DNA of 64,000 bases from Bacteroidetes bacterium ADurb.Bin013. Lineage in GTDB: Bacteria > Bacteroidota > Bacteroidia > Bacteroidales > UBA932. Both the position numbers and the translations under genes were made by a program. Location of the stretch: positions 1 to 64,000 of the forward strand of contig MWFB01000001.1 in NCBI GenBank assembly GCA_002071385.1. The letters run 5' to 3'. Under the pieces are notes generated by a model. The model was not told the DNA's origin. It made no database searches and worked only from the letters and a program-made list of their open reading frames with translations. Below, piece by piece: positions 1 to 10,735 of this stretch. Every line of letters begins with the position of its first letter. Positions within the stretch are counted from its first letter, which is position 1.

Positions 1-2
1 CC

Positions 3-3000
3 ATGCTGGAAGATAATGAAGGGAATGTATGGATGGGAACCTTTTACGGAGGATTGAATCTTTGGCATAACAGAAGAAACAATTTCTCCCAATTATTCTA
101 TACGGGAAAAGAAGGGACCCTTTACGGAAAGCTGGTTCATGCCCTGGTCTCCGATGACCGTGGCAATCTGTGGGTAGGGACAGAAGACGGCAATCTGAAC
201 AAATTGATTATCAAGGAAAGGCGGGTGATATGTGTTTCAAAGAATGAAGAATTCCCTGCGGGACTCAATATCCACGGTTTGCTCCAGGAAGGAAAAATGC
301 TTTGGATTGCCACATTCAATGACGGTCTTTATTTATTTGACCTTGACACTGAAAAAATATCCGGGAAAGTGGAACTTCCTTCAAACCAATGTGTTTGCAT
401 TATCAAGACCGGCGATGATACTATCTTGCTTGGTACCATATATGGCTTGTACCGGTATGACAGGTCCACAGAAACCTTTGTTTTTGTTGATGGCCCCGGT
501 CACCGTTTCATTCATACCCTGTATCAGGACAGTTTTGGTACCATATGGGTCGGAACTTATGGTGCCGGCATTTTTTTCAGTAAAGACGGCCTGAAAACTT
601 TTGCAACAATCAATAAGGCAACTCCTGGTTTTGGGCTTGAATCAAATTACATCACACATTTCTTTGAAGATTCCACACATATGTTATGGGTGGCTACCGA
701 AGGCGGAGGTTTATGCAGGACATCTCTGGAAGGCACGATATCCTTTAAACATATCACCCGCCAGGATGGTCTTCCTTCCAATATCGCCTGTGCCATTACC
801 CAGGATCAAAAAGGTTTGTTATGGGTTTCCACGACCAAAGGTCTTGCCACCGTCGATCCCGTGACGGGCACTGTGTTGAAGATCTATTTGGATAACAACG
901 ACTTTGTTGGCAACCAATTCTCCTACGGCTCCTGTAATCAGTTTCCCTCCGGCCAGATCTTCCTTGGCACCATCAATGGTATGATAACTTTCAATCCTGC
1001 CAACCTTTGGGATCCTATTACTTCTTCTCCTCTTTACATCCAGAATATCCACACCGGAATTGATGAAACACTTAGTGATACCAGGTTTGACGGTAAATCT
1101 GCCATTATCTCCGACAGGATCCGGATCAGGCAAGCCGATGCCGCTTATCTTTCCATTTCATTTTCTACTCTTAGCTTCTCAAACATCAGTGCCCCCCAGT
1201 ACGAGTATGTCCTATCAAGCGGAAGCCGCAAATCCATCAGGAAAGTCACTTCTGATAACACGGTCGTATTAACGGACATGAATCCCGGACGCTACAGCTT
1301 TGATGTACGAGTCATTGGCAATGATTCTCCGGAATCGTACAAAAGCCTGTCCATCATTGTCATTCCTCCTTTCCACAAGTCAGTATTTGCCTATATAGTA
1401 TATGTGCTATTAGTTGCATCCGCTGCCGCCTATGTTCTTTTCCTTATATTCAAGAAAAGAAAAATCGAGGAAACAAGTAAGCTTGAGCAGATGGAAGCGT
1501 TGAAACAAAAAGAGATATACGATGCGAAAATCAATTTTTTTACCAATATCACTCATGAAATCCGCACACCACTGTCACTTATCAAGATGCCTATTGAGAA
1601 AATCATTCTTAATAATGAATATACCGAGGCATCAAAAGATGACATAATGACCATCAAGTCCAACACAAACAGGCTTTTGGAACTTACCAACCAACTTTTG
1701 GACATAAGAAAGATGGAGAAAAACCAGCTCTCTCTCCAATTTTTCAAAGAAGATATTTGTACTATCGTGCGTAAGACTTGGGAATACTTTGCCAAAGCCG
1801 CAAAAGAACAACATATTTCCTACTCGGTCAATATCCCTGACCAGCCTGTCATGGTCATGTGCTCTGCCGATATGATCAAAAAGATCGTCAGCAACATGCT
1901 TTCAAATGCTGTCAAATATTGTAAGGACAGCATAGCATTGACCCTTAGTGTGTCTGAAATTGATCAGAAAGTGGTTATCCGCATTACCAACAACGGAGAC
2001 CTCATCCAGGGCGATGACAGAGAGAAGATTTTCAGTCCGTTTTATCAGATCAAGACTGTATCAGCCCAGCTAAAAGGAAGCAACGGTACAGGATTGGGTC
2101 TTCCATATGCCAGAACACTCACCAACCTTCACAAAGGCACCCTGATACTGGACCCTGAAGTGAAAGATAAGAACTCATTTGTTCTGGCTCTGCCACTGGT
2201 TCAACCCTCTCTCATTCAGAATCAAGATGATGCCCAGGATGAAGCAGGGGCTTATCTTTCCGACACCGACAACGATTCGGATAGCAGCAGACATACAATT
2301 TTAATAGTGGAAGACGCGGCAGAAATGAGACGTTACCTTTCCAAAGAACTCTCAACTGAATACAATGTCTATACAGCTTCAAACGGTGAGGAAGGAATGA
2401 AAATCATAAAGGAACAGAAGATAGACCTGGTGGTCACTGACCTTATGATGCCTGTAATGAATGGTTGCCAGTTTTGCAACTTCATAAAGAAAAACATGGA
2501 GTACAGCCACATTCCGGTAATACTTCTGACAGCAGCCGTTGGCGTAGAAACGCATATTGAAACCCTTGAAGTGGGTGCAGACGGATACATAGAAAAGCCT
2601 TTCTCTATTGAGCTTTTGTTGGCAAACATCTCAAATCTCTTCAAGAATAAGGAAATAGCTTACAGACAATTCGCCAATTCCCCTCTTTCCCATTTCAACA
2701 GTCTTTCCTTTAGCACCACCGAGAAAGTATTCATGGAAAAACTACATAATACTATCATGAAGCATATGGCAGAACAAGATCTGGGAATTGATACGCTCAC
2801 CACATTGCTCGGAACAAGTAAGTCAACGCTTTATCGCAAGATCAAGGCCAATACCGGGTTGAACACCAATGAGTATATTCGCCTGTGCAGATTGAAAAAA
2901 GCGGCAGAAATGTTATCGACCCAGGAATACAGGATCAATGAAGTAGCTTACCTGGTTGGTTTTTCTTCTCCTTCGTATTTCACGACCTGTTTCCAGAAGC

Positions 3001-3062
3001 AGTTCAATATTTCTCCTTCCTCCTTTGTAAAGGATCTGAGAGCAGAAGAACATACTACCTGA
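3..3062 (+). CDS. Hybrid two-component system regulator (HTCS), 5'-truncated by window edge
   Basis: One-protein signalling system of the kind that controls Bacteroidota polysaccharide loci. A periplasmic sensor binds a glycan fragment and the cytoplasmic AraC domain activates the locus. The visible 1019 residues contain two-bladed-propeller repeats (repeated NxWxGT-like motifs, about 1-340), a Y_Y_Y-like domain (about 380-455), one membrane helix (about 462-483), a histidine kinase with phospho-acceptor H518 in THEIRTPLS, an ATPase with GTGLGLPYA near 695, a receiver domain with phospho-acceptor D813 (VVTDLMMP) and a C-terminal AraC helix-turn-helix (about 905-1015). Full-length relatives are usually about 1300-1400 residues, so some 300 N-terminal residues lie outside the window and the first ATG here is internal. 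Its neighbours make it the probable xylan-locus regulator. The ligand is inferred only. Confidence 0.95.
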   Translation: MLEDNEGNVWMGTFYGGLNLWHNRRNNFSQLFYTGKEGTLYGKLVHALVSDDRGNLWVGTEDGNLNKLIIKERRVICVSKNEEFPAGLNIHGLLQEGKMLWIATFNDGLYLFDLDTEKISGKVELPSNQCVCIIKTGDDTILLGTIYGLYRYDRSTETFVFVDGPGHRFIHTLYQDSFGTIWVGTYGAGIFFSKDGLKTFATINKATPGFGLESNYITHFFEDSTHMLWVATEGGGLCRTSLEGTISFKHITRQDGLPSNIACAITQDQKGLLWVSTTKGLATVDPVTGTVLKIYLDNNDFVGNQFSYGSCNQFPSGQIFLGTINGMITFNPANLWDPITSSPLYIQNIHTGIDETLSDTRFDGKSAIISDRIRIRQADAAYLSISFSTLSFSNISAPQYEYVLSSGSRKSIRKVTSDNTVVLTDMNPGRYSFDVRVIGNDSPESYKSLSIIVIPPFHKSVFAYIVYVLLVASAAAYVLFLIFKKRKIEETSKLEQMEALKQKEIYDAKINFFTNITHEIRTPLSLIKMPIEKIILNNEYTEASKDDIMTIKSNTNRLLELTNQLLDIRKMEKNQLSLQFFKEDICTIVRKTWEYFAKAAKEQHISYSVNIPDQPVMVMCSADMIKKIVSNMLSNAVKYCKDSIALTLSVSEIDQKVVIRITNNGDLIQGDDREKIFSPFYQIKTVSAQLKGSNGTGLGLPYARTLTNLHKGTLILDPEVKDKNSFVLALPLVQPSLIQNQDDAQDEAGAYLSDTDNDSDSSRHTILIVEDAAEMRRYLSKELSTEYNVYTASNGEEGMKIIKEQKIDLVVTDLMMPVMNGCQFCNFIKKNMEYSHIPVILLTAAVGVETHIETLEVGADGYIEKPFSIELLLANISNLFKNKEIAYRQFANSPLSHFNSLSFSTTEKVFMEKLHNTIMKHMAEQDLGIDTLTTLLGTSKSTLYRKIKANTGLNTNEYIRLCRLKKAAEMLSTQEYRINEVAYLVGFSSPSYFTTCFQKQFNISPSSFVKDLRAEEHTT

Positions 3063-3086
3063 TTAATCCGGTCCATTTCATTCAGA

Positions 3087-4201
<1,115 letters not shown>

Positions 4202-4374
4202 TTCCACACGATTTGGATTATTGGCTTCTACAAAAAAATAATAACGCAATCCCAAACCATTGACGTATTCTGCCAAAATGTTGCAGAATCAATTCACACG
4301 ACAAATACTAGGTTGTAATTGCATGATCTCATATTTAAAAAACAGACCATTTCTTCTGATAAGAGTTCATCTTA

Positions 4375-4405
4375 TTGCGAACAGCCTCTTTTTATTCTAT
4401 GTTTG
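4375..4405 (+). promoter_or_regulatory. Promoter for DUF1573/GH3 operon
   Basis: A TTG at 4375-4377, a 20-base spacer and TATGTTTG at 4398-4405 match the Bacteroidota -33/-7 promoter pattern (TTG, then TAnnTTTG). The -7 box ends five bases before the ATG at 4411, so the transcript would begin at or next to the start codon. The rest of 4202-4410 shows no gene; I found no matching -7 box for the esterase on the other strand. Confidence 0.6.
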
Positions 4406-4410
4406 TTTAA

Positions 4411-5469
4411 ATGTATAGGATCGTTTATTGCCTGCTTTCATATATGCTTATAAGTCCACTCCTGTTCGGACATGATAAGGGAATTTCATCCCCGCTCAGG
4501 TTCGATTCGGTTTCCAGTGATCTGGGCAGCATAAAGGAGTCCGACGGCACGGTTTTTCATACCTTCCATTTTGTCAACACATCTTCGCGGACGTTGAAAT
4601 TCGGACGCATTGCTCCCAGCTGCAGCTGTATTAACGCTCTATTTACCGCGGATTCATATGAAAGCGGGGAAACGGGAGAAATAATCATCGGGTTCAACCC
4701 TGCCGGAACTATGGGTAAAGTTTACAGATATGTGGACATCTATGAATTTGAGGGAGCATTGCTGGTTTCACTCAGCCTGACAGCAGATGTGATCCCGGAA
4801 GTCCGAAGCCGGGATGAACAGTTCAGGTACAGGATCACTGACCACGTATATGCCACCACGGACAAAATCAATATGGGATACATAACGATTGGAGGACATG
4901 CTACGCAAAGCTTGTCCGTAATCAATACATCGTCCGATACGGTAGCATTACATCTTAACCCGATTGAACAGTCTTTCCATGCAGTTTTTGATTGCCCGCC
5001 ATCACTTGCTCCCGGCACAACAGCAATGATTGGCATTGACTTTTCAATTCCCGATAGTCCCGATGCCTATGGGATAAAAAAGGATATAGTTGAAATATGG
5101 GTGGATGGGGCTAGGAATTCCTTTACGTTATCTACTTCTTTCATAGGCATTGATCATTTTAATGCTTCGTGCCGGGAGACCCCTGATATGGTGATCTCTC
5201 CTTCCATGGTCGCACTTGACAGGAACATGATCACCCGCCGCTTTGAAGGAAGTTTCATAATCCTTAACAGAGGCAATGCAGATCTCCATATTCGTTCGGT
5301 GGAGACTGAAAGCTCTGCATGTGCCAATATCAATAATGGAAAAGTGATTCCTCCGGGTCAACGCAAGAAAATCAAGGCAAAATCACGTGCGGCTCAGTTC
5401 AGCGTTTTCCTTGTAACAAACGATCCTGCACGGCCCATGAGAGAAATCCAATTTAAATATAATGATTGA
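4411..5469 (+). CDS. DUF1573-like secreted protein
   Basis: 352 residues with an N-terminal hydrophobic segment (about 3-20) that looks like a signal peptide. The N-terminal half resembles DUF1573: FDSVSSDLGSIKESDGTVFHTF, then FVNTSSRTLKF and the cysteine-containing PSCSCI, a fold related to Ig-like ASH domains. A second Ig-like segment with INTSSDTVALHLNP follows, and a third near the C-terminus (ILNRGNADLHIRSV). The role of these proteins is not established. It is the first gene after a good promoter and lies 24 bases before the GH3 gene, so it is probably co-transcribed with the xylan enzymes. Family assignment is by motif recognition only. Confidence 0.75.
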   Translation: MYRIVYCLLSYMLISPLLFGHDKGISSPLRFDSVSSDLGSIKESDGTVFHTFHFVNTSSRTLKFGRIAPSCSCINALFTADSYESGETGEIIIGFNPAGTMGKVYRYVDIYEFEGALLVSLSLTADVIPEVRSRDEQFRYRITDHVYATTDKINMGYITIGGHATQSLSVINTSSDTVALHLNPIEQSFHAVFDCPPSLAPGTTAMIGIDFSIPDSPDAYGIKKDIVEIWVDGARNSFTLSTSFIGIDHFNASCRETPDMVISPSMVALDRNMITRRFEGSFIILNRGNADLHIRSVETESSACANINNGKVIPPGQRKKIKAKSRAAQFSVFLVTNDPARPMREIQFKYND

Positions 5470-5493
5470 CATATTAACTTAATTTTCTGATAA

Positions 5494-8124
5494 ATGAAAC
5501 ATTTTAAAGTACTTGCAGTCGCAGCTGCGCTGAGCATTCTTGTTTCATGCAACAACAAGAGCTACGAGTATCCATTTTTAAATCCGCGTCTTTCAGTAGA
5601 CAAACGTGTGGAGAATCTCATCACCCTGTTGACTCCGGAAGAAAAAGTCGGACTCATGATGAACGGTTCCATCTCTGTGGACCGGCTCGGGATCCCCGCC
5701 TACAACTGGTGGAACGAGGCCTGCCATGGAATCTGCTATGATAATGTCACCGTATTTCCCCAGTCCATTGCACTGGCTGCAACATTCGATGCCGCACAAC
5801 AGTATGAAATATACTCTGCCGTATCAGATGAGGCGCGTGCCGTATGGAACACTACCGATCACAACGAGTTCGGAAAGACTAAGGCAACCGGAGGCATATG
5901 GCATCAGGGTCTCTCGTTTTGGTGTCCGAATATCAACATCTTCCGTGATCCAAGATGGGGCCGCGGCCAGGAAACGAGTGGAGAAGACCCGTATCTGGCG
6001 GGCGTGATGGGCACAGCCACAGTACAGGGAATGCAGGGTGATCATAAGGATTATTTCAAGACGCATGCCTGCGTAAAGCACTATGCTGTGCACAGCGGAC
6101 CGGAACCTCTCAGGCACAGCTTTGACGCAACAGTCTCCATGAGAGACCTTTGGGAAACCTATCTTCCTGCATTCAAAGAAATTGTACAGGTAGGGAACGT
6201 TCAGGAGGTAATGTGCGCTTACAACAGGTATGAAGGTGAACCCTGTTGTGGCAGCGACAGACTTCTCCAGGACATTCTCCGCGACAAGTGGGGCTACAAA
6301 TCACTGGTCCTTTCTGACTGCAGTGCCATTAACAATTTCTATACCAAGGGACAGCACGAAACCCACCCCGACGCTGCAACGGCCAGTGCTGCGGCTGTTC
6401 TTGCCGGAACCGACCTGGAGTGCGGTACCAGCTATGAAGCGCTGATCGAAAGCCTCAACAAAGGACTTATCAATGAAACAGACCTTGATATAGCACTCAG
6501 GCGCATCCTGCGTTCACGTATTGAGCTTGGCATGTTCGATCCTGAAGACATGATTCCGTGGAAGGATCTTGATGAAAGCGTCCTGAGCAGCCCTGCCAAT
6601 ACCCGGCTCGCCCTGGAAGCTGCCAGGGAATCCATGGTACTGCTGAAAAATGACGGAGTACTCCCACTTTCCAAAGATATCAGGACAATCGCAGTTGTCG
6701 GACCTAACGCAAACGACGTATCCATGCATAACGGCAATTATAACGGCATTCCAACAGCAGAGAACACAATCTCCATAGTGGACGCAATCAGAAAGGCTGT
6801 ACCTGGGACCGAGATCATTTACGACAAGGCCTGCGAACTCGTTGACATATACCTGACCACAGACCATATGGGAGACATCAACGAAGGCCAGGGTTTGTAT
6901 GCCGAGTTTTTCAACAACCAGGAATTCGAAGGGACACCGGCCAATTCTGGTTATTACAAGACAGTGAACATGCGTACCTTCGGCGATTATCGCTTTGCAG
7001 ACAATGTCAACCAGACTGACATTTCTGCCCGACTGACAGGTAAATTCGTTGCCGGTTTTACCGGGAATATGTACTATTCCCTGCTTGGAAGCGACACATA
7101 CAAGTTCACAGTGAACGGCAGGACTGTTGCTCAACAGAAAGAACCTGCCAGGGGATTCGGTTGGTTCAGATCAACAGTTCCTTCCACCACCTTCCCTGTG
7201 GTCAAGGGGCAGACTTACAATATCCAGGTGGATTTCACCAAGGGTGGACAGGGCTTTGCATTCCTTAGCTTCAGCCTTACAGAAAGGAATCTGGCCGAGT
7301 TTAGCGCTCTTGCCCAAAGGGTGAAGAATGCGGACGCCATCATTGTGGTAGGAGGAATTTCTGCCAGGCTGGAAGGTGAACAAATGCCCGTTTCCCTGGA
7401 TGGATTCAACGGCGGGGACCGCACCAGGATCGAGCTTCCTGACGTGCAGAAGGAACTTCTTGCAGCCATGCACAAAACCGGCAAGCCGGTCATCCTGGTG
7501 AATTGCTCGGGGAGTGCTATCGGTTTCGGGGATGTTGAAACCCAATACAATGCATTGCTGCAGGCATGGTACGGAGGACAGGCTACAGGACTTGCTGTTG
7601 CCGACGTGCTCTTTGGTGACTACAACCCTGCCGGCAGACTACCGGTGACTTTTTACAAGTCCACAGACCAACTGCCTGATTTTGAAAATTATGACATGGA
7701 AGGACGCACCTACAGGTACTTTCGCGGAGAACCTTTGTATGCTTTCGGCTACGGTCTTTCATACACCACTTTCGACTATGGGAACGCCACCCTCTCCAGG
7801 AAAAGCGTCAAGGCCGGCAATGGCGTTAAGATATCCATCCCGGTGACCAACAGCGGCACGTACGATGGAGACGAAGTTGTCCAGGTATATGTCAAAAGTC
7901 TGGACAACCCCGAAGCACCCATCAAGTCTCTCAAGGGATTCAAACGGGTCAATATAGCTGCAGGAACAACTGCCACTGTTTCCATAGAGCTGGACTCCAA
8001 AGCCTTTGAATTCTATGATGAATCGGCTGATGAACTGGCTCCCCGTGCAGGAAAATATCAGATCCTCTATGGTTCTTCTTCCAAAGGCTCAGATCTCAAG
8101 GCGCTGGATTTTGAAGTAATCTAA
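5494..8124 (+). CDS. GH3 glycosidase lipoprotein with PA14 insert (probable beta-xylosidase/beta-glucosidase)
   Basis: 876 residues. Lipobox LSILVSC places the mature N-terminus at Cys19, so it is a membrane-anchored exo-glycosidase. The GH3 N-terminal barrel includes NWWNEACHG, the KHYAVHSGPE signature and catalytic nucleophile D275 in LVLSDCSA. The second GH3 domain starts near 380 (ESMVLLKNDGVLPL). A PA14-like insert lies at about 455-600 (GLYAEFFNNQEF), and a C-terminal fibronectin-III-like domain begins near 770. The sequence resembles xylan 1,4-beta-xylosidases of Bacteroidota. It would release monosaccharide from xylo-oligosaccharides made by the adjacent GH10. The substrate is inferred from neighbours; beta-glucosidase activity is possible. 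No key residue is obviously missing. Confidence 0.93.
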   Translation: MKHFKVLAVAAALSILVSCNNKSYEYPFLNPRLSVDKRVENLITLLTPEEKVGLMMNGSISVDRLGIPAYNWWNEACHGICYDNVTVFPQSIALAATFDAAQQYEIYSAVSDEARAVWNTTDHNEFGKTKATGGIWHQGLSFWCPNINIFRDPRWGRGQETSGEDPYLAGVMGTATVQGMQGDHKDYFKTHACVKHYAVHSGPEPLRHSFDATVSMRDLWETYLPAFKEIVQVGNVQEVMCAYNRYEGEPCCGSDRLLQDILRDKWGYKSLVLSDCSAINNFYTKGQHETHPDAATASAAAVLAGTDLECGTSYEALIESLNKGLINETDLDIALRRILRSRIELGMFDPEDMIPWKDLDESVLSSPANTRLALEAARESMVLLKNDGVLPLSKDIRTIAVVGPNANDVSMHNGNYNGIPTAENTISIVDAIRKAVPGTEIIYDKACELVDIYLTTDHMGDINEGQGLYAEFFNNQEFEGTPANSGYYKTVNMRTFGDYRFADNVNQTDISARLTGKFVAGFTGNMYYSLLGSDTYKFTVNGRTVAQQKEPARGFGWFRSTVPSTTFPVVKGQTYNIQVDFTKGGQGFAFLSFSLTERNLAEFSALAQRVKNADAIIVVGGISARLEGEQMPVSLDGFNGGDRTRIELPDVQKELLAAMHKTGKPVILVNCSGSAIGFGDVETQYNALLQAWYGGQATGLAVADVLFGDYNPAGRLPVTFYKSTDQLPDFENYDMEGRTYRYFRGEPLYAFGYGLSYTTFDYGNATLSRKSVKAGNGVKISIPVTNSGTYDGDEVVQVYVKSLDNPEAPIKSLKGFKRVNIAAGTTATVSIELDSKAFEFYDESADELAPRAGKYQILYGSSSKGSDLKALDFEVI

Positions 8125-8140
8125 ACCTTAATTATTGATT

Positions 8141-9577
8141 ATGAGCAATTCTACACAAAAGATCTCCGTCATAGAAAAAATAGGATACAGTTTGGGTGAT
8201 CTGTCGGCTAACCTGATTTTCCAAACCCTTATGACGTTTCTCGCCTTTTTTTATACCGATGTATACAAAATTCCCCCAGGCACCGCTTCATTCATCATTT
8301 TCTTCGGTGGTATGTTCGGAGCTTTCTTCAATCCCATCATGGGCATTATTGCAGACCGAACCACTACACGCTGGGGTAAATTCCGCCCCTGGATACTTTG
8401 GACGGCCGTGCCTTTTGGTGCCATGGCCATACTGGCCTTCAGTACGCCCGATTTCAGTCCTTCCGGAAAAGTTGTTTACGCTTTCGTCACTTACTTGTTG
8501 CTGGTTGTTGTTTACTCGGCAAACAACCTTCCCTACGCATCACTGAGCGGGGTGATAACAGGTAACATGTCCGAACGGAACAGTCTCTCCTCTTACCGGT
8601 TCGTGGCCGTAACCATTGCCCAGCTGATTGTTCAGAGCTTTTTGCTTCCGCTGGCACTTCTCCTTGGCGACGGAGACAGGACCAAAGGATTCGAGAATAC
8701 GATGATGCTTTTTGCAGCCATTGGTGTAGTATTCTTTATCATCACTTTCCTGACCACAAAAGAAAGGATCATTCCCAAACCTGAACAAAAATCAAGCATA
8801 AAAGAAGACCTGCATGACCTGATAAGGAACAAACCCTGGATAATCATGCTCATAGTGACTGTTTTCATTTTCATTACCCTGTCGCTTAAAGGCGGCATGT
8901 ACGTGTACTATTTTGAAAACTACCTGAGTCAGGAGCATCTGGCGAATTTCCTTGAAAAGGTGGGCATAAGCAAACTGTCCGGTCTGGGATGGCCTTCCGA
9001 TCCGGCCACATCGGGATTCAGCCTGTTCAATGCCATGGGAATTGTAATGACACTTGTTGGAATAGCCATTTCCAAGCCCCTGGCGGACCGGTATGGCAAA
9101 CGCGATGTGTTCGGGACCAGTCTCTTTCTCTCCGCCCTGTGTCTGCTTATGTTCTACTTTTACAGCCCCCGTGCCATCGTGCCCGTTTTTGCCACGCAAA
9201 TGTTACACGGATTCTTCTACGGCATTTCCACTCCTTTACTTTGGGCCATGATTGCCGATGTGGCCGATTATTCCGAATGGAAGAATTCACGCAGAGCCAC
9301 AGCCATCATATTCTCGGCCATGATATTTGGTCTGAAAGCCGGCCTGAGCATTGGCGGAGCCCTTGTTGCCGGTATCCTGGCAAGTTATGGTTACAACGAA
9401 CAACTTGCCGTTCAGTCTGCAGAGACTGTAAACGGGATCAAGCTGTCACTGAGCATTTACCCTACCCTCACATTTTTTGTAAGCGTTGCCTGTCTGTTCT
9501 TTTATGAGATCAATAAAAAAATGGAACTACGGATTCAGGAAGATCTGGCCGCACGCCGTTCAGATAACGAAAATTAA
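8141..9577 (+). CDS. GPH-family (MelB-like) sugar:cation symporter
   Basis: 478 residues from ATG 8141; a TTG six bases upstream in frame is less likely. About twelve hydrophobic helices are visible. The MFS/GPH signature follows helix 2 (GIIADRTTTRWGKFRPWILW), and a matching half-repeat lies near KPLADRYGKRDVFG. The family imports mono- or oligosaccharides with Na+ or H+ across the inner membrane. The gene sits between GH3 and GH10, 16 bases after GH3. The pairing of a GPH transporter with GH10 and GH43 is typical of small xylan operons in Bacteroides and Prevotella, so xylobiose or xylo-oligosaccharide uptake is the likely job, by inference. Confidence 0.92.
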   Translation: MSNSTQKISVIEKIGYSLGDLSANLIFQTLMTFLAFFYTDVYKIPPGTASFIIFFGGMFGAFFNPIMGIIADRTTTRWGKFRPWILWTAVPFGAMAILAFSTPDFSPSGKVVYAFVTYLLLVVVYSANNLPYASLSGVITGNMSERNSLSSYRFVAVTIAQLIVQSFLLPLALLLGDGDRTKGFENTMMLFAAIGVVFFIITFLTTKERIIPKPEQKSSIKEDLHDLIRNKPWIIMLIVTVFIFITLSLKGGMYVYYFENYLSQEHLANFLEKVGISKLSGLGWPSDPATSGFSLFNAMGIVMTLVGIAISKPLADRYGKRDVFGTSLFLSALCLLMFYFYSPRAIVPVFATQMLHGFFYGISTPLLWAMIADVADYSEWKNSRRATAIIFSAMIFGLKAGLSIGGALVAGILASYGYNEQLAVQSAETVNGIKLSLSIYPTLTFFVSVACLFFYEINKKMELRIQEDLAARRSDNEN

Positions 9578-9599
9578 GAAATAACCAGAGGACCGATTT

Positions 9600-10733
9600 A
9601 TGAATATATCTTTCAAAACCATGCTCCTTGGGCTGGCCACGTTGTCGGCGGGCGCGTACACTCAGGCACATCAGGAAACACAGCCTTCGCTTAAAGAGGC
9701 TTTTTCCGGTAAATTTCTGATAGGTACGGCCATGAAAGCCGCTCAGATTAATGAAACAGATACTGCCTCTGTCAGGGTGATCAAAGAGCATTTCAATGCC
9801 ATTGTGGCTGAAAATTGTATGAAAAGCATGTGGCTTCAGCCAAAGGAAGGCGTATTTGATTTTACTCTGGCCGATAAATTTGTCGAATTCGGCGAAAGGA
9901 ATAATATGATCATGTACGGTCATGTTCTTATATGGCATTCCCAGGCACCTGCGTGGTTCTTCACCGACAGCAAGGGAAACGACGTGACCCGGGAAGTCAT
10001 GATAGAGCGTATGAAAACACACATTCAGACGGTAATGGAACATTATAAAGGCCGGGTAAAAGAATGGGAAGTGGTGAATGAGGCCATTATGGATGACGGA
10101 ACCTTCCGCAAAACCAAATTCTACGAAATTATTGGCGAGGATTATATTCGACTGGCGTTTCAGTTTGCCCGGGAGGCCGATCCCGATTCCGAACTCTACT
10201 ACAACGATTATTCCATGGCCCTTCCCGGCAGACGCGAAGGCGTGGTGGCTATGGTGAAAAAGCTTCAGGCAGCGGGGCTCAGGATAGACGGTATCGGCAT
10301 GCAAACCCACGTGGGCATGGATTACCCGGACCTGGCCGAATACGAAAAAAGCATGGAAGTTTTTGCGGCCCTGGGCGTTAAGATAATGATCACGGAAATG
10401 GATATTACTTTATTACCGTTCCCTGATCAGACCGCAGGAGCCGATATGAACGTCTCGTTCGAATACCAGCGGGAAATGAATCCGTACGCACAGGGATTGC
10501 CCGATTCTGTGAATACTTTGTTTGAAAAAAGGTACTTAGATTTCTTTTCCATTTTCTTAAGGCATAAAGATATGATTTCCAGGGTAACACTCTGGGGCGT
10601 CAGCGATCAGCAGTCATGGAGGAATAACTGGCCCATTCCGGGAAGAACCGACTATCCTCTGTTATTCGACCGCCAGAACAAACCCAAACCGGTTGTATCA
10701 AAAATCATTGAAGAAGCATTGAAAACAAAATAA
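9600..10733 (+). CDS. GH10 endo-1,4-beta-xylanase
   Basis: 377 residues with a signal peptide of about 23 residues (cleavage near TQAHQ). It is a single GH10 barrel without extra modules. Acid/base E161 lies in WEVVNEA and nucleophile E266 in IMITEMDI; WHSQAPAW and the conserved NDYSM are present. It hydrolyses internal xylan linkages. The signal peptide puts it in the periplasm, or at the surface if further processed, but there is no lipobox. It lies 22 bases after the transporter and 2 bases before the GH43 gene, in one operon. The short spacing and compact length match the xylanase of the small GH10-GPH-GH43 xylan clusters. Confidence 0.96.
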   Translation: MNISFKTMLLGLATLSAGAYTQAHQETQPSLKEAFSGKFLIGTAMKAAQINETDTASVRVIKEHFNAIVAENCMKSMWLQPKEGVFDFTLADKFVEFGERNNMIMYGHVLIWHSQAPAWFFTDSKGNDVTREVMIERMKTHIQTVMEHYKGRVKEWEVVNEAIMDDGTFRKTKFYEIIGEDYIRLAFQFAREADPDSELYYNDYSMALPGRREGVVAMVKKLQAAGLRIDGIGMQTHVGMDYPDLAEYEKSMEVFAALGVKIMITEMDITLLPFPDQTAGADMNVSFEYQREMNPYAQGLPDSVNTLFEKRYLDFFSIFLRHKDMISRVTLWGVSDQQSWRNNWPIPGRTDYPLLFDRQNKPKPVVSKIIEEALKTK

Positions 10734-10735
10734 TC

